Below are positions 55,353 through 64,000 of a DNA stretch of 64,000 nucleotides, in pieces. A program made the position numbers and the translations under genes. The notes beneath the pieces are model-generated. The model did no database searches. It had not been told where the DNA came from and saw only the letters and a list, made by a program, of their open reading frames with translations. Numbering within the stretch: position 1 is the stretch's first letter; the number at the start of each line of letters is the position of its first letter. The stretch is from Campanula takesimana (Eukaryota; Streptophyta; Magnoliopsida; Asterales; Campanulaceae): positions 1-64,000 of the forward strand of contig JAOWBW010002521.1 in assembly GCA_026119855.1 (NCBI GenBank). The letters run 5' to 3'.

Positions 55353-56014
55353 GGCGGTGATCCCAAATCTCGGGGTGACATGTGCTGCTCTCTGTGGGAG
55401 GCTATGCCCATGGCTGTTGGCGACGAGCCTGGTCTGAGAGATTGGGTAGAGGGCACCGGCCTGGTGCCGTTCATTCATGCTGTGGGCCAGCTGGCGAGCA
55501 CTAACAGGAGTCTTGGGCTCATTACTGCCTTGGGCGAGCATTGGTGGGATACCACCCACACTTTCCATTTGAGCTGGGGGAAGTGACTGTGACCCCGGCC
55601 GACTTTTCTGCCATCACCGGGCTTTCCTTTGGCGGTGGGCCTGTTATCTGGACCGACCGGCTCTCATCCCCGGACATCGAGGCACTCATTGGCTTCTCGG
55701 GCCCTACCAAGGGCTTAGGAATTACTGTGCAGGCTGTTGAGCGGCCCATTCGGGACAGGATCCCAGCATATTTGGCGGGCTTGGTGACCGCGGAGCAGCT
55801 CGGACGAGCTTATGTGTGGCTCCTTCTCAGCAACACCCTCTTTGCCAATGCCGACACTACCTGCATGTTCCCTCTCCTTGGGTAATTGACTACTCCTGAG
55901 ACCGCCTGGAGTATCGCTTGGGGGGAGGCTGGATTGGCCGAGCTGTATATGGAGCTTGAAAAGTTCAGCCGGAAAGCGAGCAAGTCCCTGGCTTGCTTCC
56001 AATTTGCCTTGGAG

Positions 56015-56113
56015 GTAGATTCTTTTCTTTCCCTCATTCTGTTTTCTCCTTCTCATTCTCCTTTTTTTTCGGTTTTCGGCATCTTAACGTTTCCCTTGCC
56101 ATTTTCTTTTCAG
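56015..56113 (+). other. Predicted intron of the antisense PMD-like gene
   Basis: The donor is GAG|GTAGAT and the acceptor follows a pyrimidine-rich tract ending TTTTCTTTTCAG. It is phase 0 and 99 bp. PMD homology is continuous only when it is removed. The left copy (468-567) is 100 bp. Confidence 0.7.
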
Positions 56114-56728
56114 GCTTGGTACTACGAGATCTTTCGTGGCTATCCGTGGGAGCAGACTGTAGACCCAGCCATTACATTCACGGCCATGGTCTGTTGGGCT
56201 CGAGAGGCTCGAAATAAGAGGGGGTCCAAGAGGCGTGTCTCCGTTCTCCATGCCGACGTCCGGGCAGTGCTGAGGGGCACCATACCGGCCGAACTCAACC
56301 TCTTTCCTTGGTTGAGGTATGAGGGGCAAGGGCTAGGCGTTGACCTATCTGAGGCCCTGCGGGTTACACGGGAGAGGAGGCTCCTGGTGGGGTTCCGAGG
56401 AGAGGCCTTCTATTTAGGGGAGAGAGTGCTCTGGCAGCACGGGCTCGAGCTGATGCAGAGGGCTCCCGTTGATCTTCCTGACTCCATGTTTATTGACCGA
56501 AGGGATGACCCTTATCTTATGGGAGCGAGTGCCACTGATTTCATTACTGACGAGCTGTATGGGAGCTTCGTGGCCCGGAAGCTGTGGTCGCCACAAGTAG
56601 TAGCTTCTAGGGTGGCTCCCTCAATATGGTAGGATTATTCATACGTCTATTCGGACCACCGTGTCCATATGGTGGCTACATCTGTAGCGGGAGAGGGGGC
56701 CCCACCTGAGGATGCTCCTGCGGGCGTG

Positions 56729-56805
56729 GTATGCTTTCCTTCGCACACACTTATTCATCCCATACCCCTATCTTTTCCACTGAGCATTTTAATTTCCCTG
56801 TGCAG
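56729..56805 (+). other. Predicted second intron of the antisense PMD-like gene
   Basis: GTATGC donor and TTTCCCTGTGCAG acceptor, 77 bp. Coding-like sequence continues on both sides in compatible frames. It is not covered by the left arm. Confidence 0.55.
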
Positions 56806-57302
56806 ATTGCAGCGCGGGCTCTGTTGGATAAGCCTTCCCTCATGAAACGGGCCAAAAGGTGGCTGAAGATGTTTGTTGGTCGTTCTTCCAAGGGGCCTCG
56901 GACTGAGTCCCGGTTCGCGCCGGGAAGGAACTCGGTGAGTGGTGGGGAGAGGTCTTTCCGACGAGCCTCAAGCGTAGAGCTACCCCCGTCTTTTGTTCGT
57001 CACCACACCTTAGGCAAAGATGATTAAGAGGCCTTTCGGGATTCGCTCCGTGACCCCGGCTTTCACGAGCTTGCCCTGGACCCTTTCGCTCATTTGGCCT
57101 TGGAGCGTGTGGACCCCCAGCCGACCAGACACCCCGTCCTCCTTCCCAGGTTCCTCCTTCTTTCTTTCCGGGCCAATCCTCTTCGGGTGAAGGCTCGAGC
57201 TTGGTGGAGTCCATCTTTTTCTTTGATCCCAACATGTACCCGTCTCGTCCCTTGGAGAGGGTTTACTCACCCCCAGAGGATCCTTACCCAGATTCTGATT
57301 AG

Positions 57303-59527
57303 GATGTACCTATTGTGAACAATTTTTCTTTTGTTTTATTTTATTAAAAAAAAAATGTGTATTAAACTTGTTGTCTTTTAATGTTTGAAACTTTGTTTTG
57401 CAAATTCATCCGTCAAGCAAGCTTGGGCCCGAGAGGGCTTTGTGGCCATTTCGAGGTGTCGAGGAATCCCAAAACATGTTTTGACTCAACTGTACGGACT
57501 TTGACATGTATCTGACAATTTTTTGCATAGGTGAAAGTGAGTTTTATCGGTGGGAAATTAGCTGACACAGGCTGCTGGTATGAGATTTTTCACATGGCTA
57601 AACCAGCCGTACGGATCGTACAAGCATGGTTGACTTTTTGACCAAACTTTCTGAGGGCTTTCAAGGAATTTTGACAGACGGGAGGTCTTATTTGGCTCAA
57701 ACCGTTTTACCCAAAGCATGACTCTTCGTTATCCCTTCCATCGCACGATTATGGCTTGCCAGCCCCAGTGCTTCAACTTTTTCGGGAACTACTCCTTGGG
57801 TTTCACAGTCATGGCTTGCTAGCCCCAGTGTTTTATCATTGCCGGGAACTATCCCTCGGGTCCTCATCCCATTCTTTTGGGTGCATATTCCCCCTTGCCC
57901 GGGACACGGTCCTCTTTTGCGCGGGTTTCCTCTCCCTAAGCAATCTGAACATATCATTTTTCCTTCTTCCGTGTATCCCATCATCTTATCTTCCTCGGAG
58001 TGGCCTAGTTGACTCTGACACGGACACGAGCGATAGTCGACTCTGACACGGGCAAGAGCAAACCGCGCTTGCTCACACGAATGGACACACATAGGCATTT
58101 ATGGGAGTGAGTCCCTTTTCTGAGGAAGGAAGCCTATGGACAGAAATTCAAGTGTTTGGCTCCCTCCTAAGATGTGGAAAAGAAGACTTGTCGAGGCATT
58201 CGAAACCGGCCTTAGTTAATGTCATCAAAATGATTGTTCGAATGAACCGCGTCCAGCATTAGATCAAAATTCAAGAAATTAGCCTTAACACGTATAAACG
58301 TTGTGATCAATTGAGATTAAGATTTGATCAATGGCGAGATCGGGAAGGAGAAGGCTTTTTGGGTCATTTCAAGGTTTTCGGGTCTTGGCGTGGCCACGGA
58401 AAGGGGTTTTGGGCCAAAGAAGGGGAATCATCATTCGCATGTTCCTTTGCGGAACCGAACAATGTCTGTCTGACAGATTGGTCATTTATGTGACCGCAAA
58501 GAAGAGACATTGGTTATTTTTGGGAGGGCCAAAGGTTCGGTGGCTTTTCTCATGCTGTGACCAGACCTGAAGGTTGCCTACGTTCCCCTCAATGTGAGGA
58601 GCTCAGGTCGCCGTAGTTCGGCTGTGAGGCCGTCTTTTGCTGAAGTTGGCTTTCTTTTGGTGTTGTCTCGGGGGACATTGTTGCTTGCTTCCGCTTTGCG
58701 GTGATCTCTTTGAGATGGATTTCTTGGGATGAACCCTCCTTGGCATGGACAGGTCTCTTGAGAAAAGCATTTCTTTTTCTTTTTTTATATTTCCTTTCCT
58801 TCTTTCACATTCATTCATTTTTTTTTTTAGGGGGGCACTCTTTTGTTCTCAACACCTTCTGAGCGATAGCCATTTGGTGTGCCCGGCTTTTTGTCTTTTG
58901 GGATCTTCCATTTTGCTGGCCCATTAGTGGGCTTCTATGGTTGGGTGGCAACATTCTCGGTCTCACTTTTTGTCAAGGGTTTGCACGGGAAGTGTGTATC
59001 GGGGAATGTATATGGGGAAGATTTGCCATTGATGGTTTCTCCATGCCAATTGGTCACAGCATTTATTCACATCAAGATTAATTGTTTGTATTTTGTACTC
59101 TTTTGCGTTTGGGTCCATTCATCCTTGAATGTGCCGTTGCTGACTATTACGCTTGGGAGTCAACTCATCATTTTGGGGAAATAGCAATCATTTGACAATA
59201 TTAATCAAAGCGGTTCCGAGAGTTAATACGTTTTTCAAGATAATGCCTCAAGTCTAGAGAGAATAGAAGTAAAAGTGATTCATATCATTCATAAGACTCG
59301 ATTTTTACAATCATAGACTCAACTATTGACTCTATTGATTCGATCATTCTACTATTCACTGCCTCGACTATACCTAACCTCGTTGTTTTTCACATAACAT
59401 TGCCTCGCAGGGCTTTTCATAAAAAAAATAAAAGACTTTGTCCACAACGGTCTTTTTCATGGACTCTCTAAGACCTACAACGCTAGACCACTCCTAGGAT
59501 TCTTTCTTCTTTTTCATTTTCTTCACC
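57303..59527. other. Tat-2 internal region without genes, where pol would be
   Basis: About 2.2 kb without credible ORFs or pol motifs on either strand. It has a diverged tandem duplication of about 60 bp (GGCTTGCCAGCCCCAGTG at about 57750 and GGCTTGCTAGCCCCAGTG at about 57811), a short CGACTCTGACACGG repeat near 58010-58045 and a CGTACG palindrome near 57609. Short ORFs here have no family resemblance. Confidence 0.6.
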
Positions 59528-60319
59528 TCACACCCATTCATCGCCTTGCTTGGTAATGACACCCTCGTCGATGAGCAATTGGATGTGGTTCCTCAAGGTG
59601 AGACAGGCGTTCGTAGAGTGACCCGGGGCCTGATGGTACTTGCAGTGTTGCTTAGGATCATGGTGCGCCCCGAGCGGTTCGGCCCATATCACGTGGCGAC
59701 CTAGCAGTTCCATCTTTCCTATCCGGTGCAAGTGTTCCAACATTTGTTCCCTCGGCATTCCCAACTCATGGAACCAACGATAATGGGCTCCTTTCCCTTG
59801 GGGGTGAAATCCTCCTACAACCGCCGCGGGCCCCCCATGGGATACTATAACGGGCTGAAGCTGATCTCGAGACTCTTGCCCATCTTGGACCGAGCAATCG
59901 GGGGTGGTTCCTGGGGAGGGAGACAGTTTCTCTGAGGACCTTTTGATCTCCTCGATAGATTTTATAATCTCGTGCAGGCATTCTCGGGTGTTCCTCGAGT
60001 TGTGCCTTTCTAGTTCATCTGACAACTCCGCTCGGCTATGTAGAAGTTCGCACCGGCCATCGTATTTCTCCTCGTGGTCCTTCCTGAGCTTTGCGCCATT
60101 CTTCTCCCACAATTCTTTGACCCTCTTGTGGAAGAGCTCCTTAATTTCCTCACGGAGCTGTTGGACCACTTTGATCGCCTCATTACGATCAACCTCGGCT
60201 CTCTGTACTTGCTCTCTCATTGTGCTGACTGTCCTTTCTAAGAGCTTTACTCTGCCCTCCAATCGGGTCTGTGCGTCCAATCTGATGTCCATTTCGTTTG
60301 CTTGAGATTTGCTTGCCAT
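59528..60319 (-). CDS. gag: Tat-2 reduced gag, 263 residues
   Basis: This is an open frame from MASKSQANEMDIRLDAQ to GDEWV. Residues about 10-110 are charged and heptad-rich (RLEGRVKLLERTVSTM, VVQQLREEIKELFHKRVKEL), predicted coiled coil. The C-terminal part has WFHELGMPREQMLEHLHRIG and CKYHQAPGHSTNACLTLRNH with IQLLIDEGVI, the conserved C-terminal Gag block of Tat/Ogre elements with a C-H-H-C zinc-knuckle-like pattern. The capsid core normally between these parts is absent, so the protein is about half the usual size. An intact frame in an element without pol suggests recent selection or a recent parent. Confidence 0.75.
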   Translation of the reverse strand: MASKSQANEMDIRLDAQTRLEGRVKLLERTVSTMREQVQRAEVDRNEAIKVVQQLREEIKELFHKRVKELWEKNGAKLRKDHEEKYDGRCELLHSRAELSDELERHNSRNTRECLHEIIKSIEEIKRSSEKLSPSPGTTPDCSVQDGQESRDQLQPVIVSHGGPAAVVGGFHPQGKGAHYRWFHELGMPREQMLEHLHRIGKMELLGRHVIWAEPLGAHHDPKQHCKYHQAPGHSTNACLTLRNHIQLLIDEGVITKQGDEWV

Positions 60320-62122
60320 TGTTTCCTATAACACGAAAGACGGGCGAGCCGTAAGAGCACTGTGGAAGGACTTTCGGAAAGCCATGCTTTGAGTAAAACA
60401 GAGACTCGATACAAAAAAGATTTTGAATCTTTGAGAAAAACGAGTTTGACTCTTTGGGGGGGGGGGGGGGAAGCCCAAGCCATACACTTTGGATGAATTT
60501 AACAATTTTCACCTTTTTTAGAAAAAAGGATTTTGCTTATTCTCTTAATCATTATTAAGCGGTTTTGTCACACGAAAAAATGTTAGTGCGCAATTTAATG
60601 ACTTAGTACCTATTATTCATGTATACTCAAAACATGTTTTGTTCTTAATCGGTTGGAAAAGATTTCTCTTCTTTTTCGCAACAATTCTAAATCCTGGATC
60701 AGTGGAGGCCATCACTACGCCTATAGACCCCTCGTTTTTCACCTGCCTTGCACACCCCCAAGGATGGACTGTCCCGGGCGAGGGTCCTATAGGGCAAGCG
60801 GCTTCCACCGACCGAAATTAACGATCCTAGGGTCTAGTGCATTGCTAGGTTCCCAATGTGCGGTCCATTCTAATCATGATTAAGCCCCGGTTGGGATCGA
60901 GATTCGTCTTTGGGACTTAAGGGACTTCTGGCGTAACCTCATCTTTTATGAGGGCTCTCGAACCTTATCCTTGGGCTTAAGGATGATTAGTATGGACCAT
61001 TCATTAGGGCTCGACAACACGGTGTCACCCTATCCTTAATACGTGACTTAGGTTAATTACGGTCAACATTAACGCGTAAGTTAAGGACCGGGTCGAAGTT
61101 GACCATAGTCACACATGCTTTCACAAGGAGTCATGACTCGTGCATTAACTTGGCCATGATTAACCTTAGACACACATTAACGATGTGGCAACGTGAGCTA
61201 GACCAAAAACCAACCGAAGTCACGGTATTTGTGTGTCACGGACAAGTGTGGTTGACTCGGCTCAGAAGGGGAGGTGGAATGGACCCGTGCGCGCTGGAAG
61301 GGCACAAGAGCACCAATCAAGCTGCATCGTGGCATCCATCCCGGGTTTGAAGGGTATTTGGAACGTGCAAGGTCAAGTGCGCGTAGTGTGAAGCATTCTA
61401 TGTTCCCTTTTGAGTCAAAATAGAAATTTTCCAATCCGTTTTAACATTATGAACAATGTATAATCAATAACAATGAGCAAGCATGAACGAGCTATTTATA
61501 AAAGCAATCAACCAAGAATCTTATGAACAAAGCCAAAACTCGCATGTACAACAAATTGTGCACAACCAAAGAATCCTTTGAAATCAACATCTTTCAATAA
61601 GAAAAATTCTTTTGAAAATCATTTGCAAAACAAGTTGTGTACAACAAAGAATTCAAAAACCTTTTACAAAGTGGGTTATGCACAAGGAGGTTTCAAAAAT
61701 CCAAATTTATGTCCAAAAGTTTGTACATAACCAAGCTTCAAAAAAAACAAGTTTTGGCTAGAAAAGAGGAAGGTAATGTGCACGAACCAAACAGTAAATG
61801 GAACCTGGAAAAGCAGAAGCCAAAGGGACATAGAATGTTCCTGCCCTGCACAAAATTGTTAAATTTTGGAGCATTCTGTTCACTGCCCAACATAGCCGTA
61901 CGGCTATAGAATGCTGGCAATTATTTTTTGCAGTTTTTTCATCTTCTAATCATTAAGCCCCAGTTTATTGCACATCCAGAACAGTTTCCACTCTAGAAAG
62001 TTCAAACAGAAACCCAACACACACAAAACAAGCACAAAAGTTAACGAAAAACGGGGGACGGGAGTTTGACCCACACATAAATATCCCCAAAGCTTCTAAA
62101 AATAAGTTTGAGAACATTTAAC
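60320..62122 (-). other. Tat-2 5' leader
   Basis: This is about 1.8 kb between the primer site and gag on the minus strand. Long leaders are usual in Tat/Ogre elements. It includes a run of about twelve G at 60458-60470 and a palindrome AGCCGTACGGCT near 61893-61904. I saw no ORF that looks real. Confidence 0.65.
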
Positions 62123-62140
62123 TCCCCAGCGGAGTCGCCA
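62123..62140 (-). other. Tat-2 primer binding site
   Basis: On the minus strand TGGCGACTCCGCTGGGGA begins one base after the LTR end. This form is typical of Tat/Ogre elements, for which a tRNA-Arg primer is reported. The first 11 bases are duplicated inside the LTR, about 93 bp upstream. Confidence 0.85.
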
Positions 62141-62141
62141 C

Positions 62142-63669
62142 TGTAAGGATCCCACCCCCACGCGCGGAAAATGCGACATGTTTTGGGGGCGAAACGCCAA
62201 ACACGGTTATCTCACAAAACATAACGGAGTCGCCACTTTTGTTAATTATTTAACCCAACAAAAGAAAAGGTTAGAGATTCTATTAGTTCGGAGGTCAGGT
62301 TATGTCTTGGGAAGAGTTTCACGTCACCCAAGCCGCCTCGGACAAAGCCGAGTCTCCCTAATGTTATTTAACGAAAGTGCTTGTGTGTGTGTGTGTGTTT
62401 TCAAATGGGAGAAACTGACTGTTTTGAGAAAACCAGTTAATTTTTTAACAAAAAAGGTTTATTTTGCAAACTTTCTGGTCAAAAAGGAAGAAACTGGAAA
62501 ATGTCCTCCCCGGCCAAAGTAGCCGTACGGATGGAGAGGGCTCTCCAGGGCATTTTTACAGTTTATCAGAAAAACAGTCCAGTTTCAGTCAACACAGAGT
62601 ATCTTTGCTGAAACTGGACTGGAATGTTGATTTCTAGTTTATGATTAATAACAAGACTTTGGAAGGTTCATTCCTATGCACTTTGATCACCAAAGGAACC
62701 CCAAAAACAAATATTTGGGTGTGATCAAAGGCAATCATTGGAGAAATTTATGAAAAGTTGATGAACATGGCATTTAGGCCAAAATGACCATTCTGGTGGA
62801 TAAAGATTGAAACTTTACCACCAAAATGGACTTATTATGCAAGTTTAAACCTTTAGGGACATAAATATAACACAAAAATCAATTCTTTATGTCCCATACT
62901 TGGTGATTTATGGCTAGGTCATGGTTGGGATGATAAAGATTGAAACTTTATCCCCCAATCATGACTCTTATGGCCAAACAAGAACAACATCAACATGAAA
63001 TGTAACAAATCATGATCATCCTAGGTTTTATCCCATAAATCACACACTAGGTGTGAAGGGCACCTTGAATCACCTCATGATTTGGGTCACATACATATAT
63101 AATCATAATATATATAGCTTGGAAGGCCAAGACTTGTATAATATATAGATATAGTGCTTGAAATGGACAAGACTTGCAAGAAATGTAAAGTGCTTGAAAT
63201 GGACAAGACTTTTCAAGAACAAGAAGAAATAATACAAGATGAACAAGTAATATTAACAAAGATAAAAGAGAGTTTGAGATGAAGAAGAAGATGGGGAGAA
63301 GGAGGCTTCACCTATGATGGTTATGCCTATCTTCCTCTCTAATAACTCAAATATGTGTATAACTCACTTTCTGCTCTCAAACTGGCAGAGTAACAACTCT
63401 CAAAACGTTTTCTCCCCCTGAAATGATCAGCATGGGGTTCAATTTATAGAGGCTGAGGGTGCCCAACATAGCCGTATGGCTAGGGAGCTCATGTGCCTAA
63501 ACCATCCGTACGACTCGACTTGGCGAGCTTCTGGATTTTTCCAAGTTTAATTCCAGTTCAGTCCTAGAATATCAGGTTTATCCTAGTGAGGTCCTAGCCC
63601 ATTGGTTTATCCCTAAATGGTACCAAGAATTCCTCTAAAGTAGGTCGATTTCAGATTAGGGTACTTACA
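62142..63669 (-). repeat. Tat-2 5' LTR
   Basis: The LTR is 1528 bp, TGTAAGTACC (at 63669) to CCTTACA (at 62142). It is very similar to the 3' LTR, with scattered substitutions. The TATA box (TATAAAT, minus strand) is at 63442-63448, with CGTACG and CGTATG palindromes at about 63472 and 63507 just upstream. Confidence 0.92.
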
Positions 63670-63674
63670 GCACC
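63670..63674. repeat. Tat-2 target-site duplication GCACC, distal copy
   Basis: It matches 50487-50491 and closes the element. Confidence 0.95.
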
Positions 63675-64000
63675 GGACGGGTGAGATGAGATGGGGAAGC
63701 CCCTTGCTCCTGACTATATGGCTTCGAGAGCGTATCAAGATTTATTCTTCGGAGGGTGCTCTTTCTCCTTTTGCTGTTCATAGGAGAAAACTGCTGACTT
63801 GGGATTTATCTGAAGATGGTTGGAAGACATTCTTTGCATCTCGGTTATCGGCTGACATTGAGTGGTGTCCTCCTTCTTGGGGTCTCCGTCCTTTTGTGGA
63901 ATATACCTCGGGTTTTAAGCATGTGGTCTTACCCGGCTTGAGAGACTCTTCAGTTTACTATCCGGAGCGGGTTCTGAGGCAGTTCGGTCACCAACAGATT
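63675..64000 (+). pseudogene. Tat-1 antisense gene, continuation after Tat-2 (partial)
   Basis: The frame is open to the window edge. Beyond the TSD it reads on from the frame interrupted at 50491 (using the left arm's phase). It contains WGSPLLLTIWLRERIK, FFASRLSADIEWCPPSWG, GFKHVVLPGLRDSS and YYPERVLRQFGHQQI. The last is the characteristic C-terminal RVLRQFG motif of plant-mobile-domain proteins. This confirms both the gene family and the insertion. The C-terminus lies outside the window. Confidence 0.78.

Larger units (their letters stand above)
34208..56572 (-). repeat. Right arm of the giant inverted repeat
   Basis: This is the reverse complement of 1-34107 without Chromo-1 and without the pol part of Chromo-2 that precedes the gap on the left. 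Beyond 56572 the window continues rightward through the rest of Tat-2 and back into Tat-1, so this side shows the outer elements more completely. Confidence 0.95.
55353..57302 (+). pseudogene. Tat-2 antisense plant-mobile-domain-like gene (right, with introns)
   Basis: Part 1 (55353-56014) encodes RDWVEGTGLVPFIHAVGQLA, ALGEHWWDTTHTFH and, after a one-base frameshift near 55570, ELGEVTVTPADFSAITGLSF, the hallmark region of the plant mobile domain (PMD, as in MAIL1/MAIN proteins and mobile elements). A TAA at 55883 interrupts. Intron 56015-56113 (GTAGAT...TTTTCAG, 99 bp) joins to AWYYEIFRGYPW. A TAG lies at 56630. A second intron 56729-56805 (GTATGC...TGTGCAG) leads to a basic tail (MKRAKRWLKMFVGRSSKG), TAA at 57025, and a C-terminal region with a stop near 57302. 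Antisense orientation explains why introns persist. The host role of PMD proteins is in silencing and genome stability; the role here is unknown. Confidence 0.68.
50492..63669 (-). mobile_element. Tat-2: complete Tat-lineage element without pol (right)
   Basis: This is a 13.2-kb element with LTRs of 1527 bp (50492-52018) and 1528 bp (62142-63669), a 5-bp TSD, a primer site after the 5' LTR and a PPT before the 3' LTR. Internally, on the minus strand, there is a 1.8-kb leader, a reduced gag, about 2.2 kb without ORFs, an antisense PMD-like gene and three tandem arrays. No protease, RT, RNase H or integrase motif is visible, so it is non-autonomous. Its LTRs differ at scattered sites, so it is older than Chromo-1. 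Confidence 0.9.

Noticed and set aside
57697..58570. Several 60-133 codon ORFs in the Tat-2 interior
   Set aside because: They occur on both strands, overlap each other, include translated local duplications and show no known motif.
1..64000. Host genes, tRNA or rRNA genes
   Set aside because: I looked for cloverleaf-like or rRNA-like sequence and for non-transposon domains and saw none. The tRNA-like matches are retrotransposon primer sites.

Overview
This window is plant nuclear DNA made almost entirely of transposable elements. The evidence is Ty3/gypsy and Ty1/copia retrotransposons with long LTRs, Tat-type elements with antisense accessory genes, and plant-mobile-domain-like coding sequence. 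It suggests a large, repeat-rich angiosperm genome; the species cannot be told. I found no convincing single-copy host gene, rRNA, tRNA or CRISPR array. Element names below (Tat-1, Tat-2, Chromo-1, Chromo-2, Copia-1, Copia-2, Sire-1) are working labels.

Layout. Bases 1-34107 and 34208-56572 are reverse complements of each other, separated by exactly 100 N. Both arms break inside the same gypsy element (Chromo-2), at different points. The arms differ by small substitutions, many single-base indels, tandem-repeat copy number and one 8.4-kb insertion present only on the left (Chromo-1, TSD ACCAT, with the intact empty site on the right). The simplest reading is two alleles or paralogues scaffolded head to head; a real inverted duplication is the alternative.

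Nest, from oldest to youngest. A Sirevirus-like copia 3' end (Sire-1) was entered by Copia-2 and by Copia-1. Chromo-2 entered the Copia-1 leader. Tat-1 entered the Copia-2 LTR. Tat-2 entered the antisense gene of Tat-1: it is complete on the right at 50492-63669 with TSD GCACC, and the interrupted Tat-1 reading frame resumes on its far side at 63675. Chromo-1 then entered the Tat-2 3' LTR on the left arm only.

Most coding regions are broken. Chromo-1 and Tat-2 have no pol, and the Tat-2 gag also lacks a capsid core, so both must have moved in trans. Tat-1 and Tat-2 each carry an antisense gene of plant-mobile-domain type near the 3' end; the Tat-2 gene keeps two apparent GT-AG introns. Both Tat elements also have tandem arrays between that gene and the 3' LTR.

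The most unusual signal is regulatory. LTRs of seven families carry clusters of short GC-rich, mostly palindromic motifs. Six of the seven clusters have near-fixed spacing: exactly 23 bp within all four pairs of Chromo-1, about 22 bp in Chromo-2, Copia-1 and Copia-2, about 24 bp in Sire-1, and 29 bp in Tat-1. Tat-2 has its own CGTACG palindromes without a fixed period. In the copia and Tat families the cluster lies upstream of a TATA box. Tat-1 repeats the same 29-bp triplet upstream of a TATA-like box for its antisense gene.
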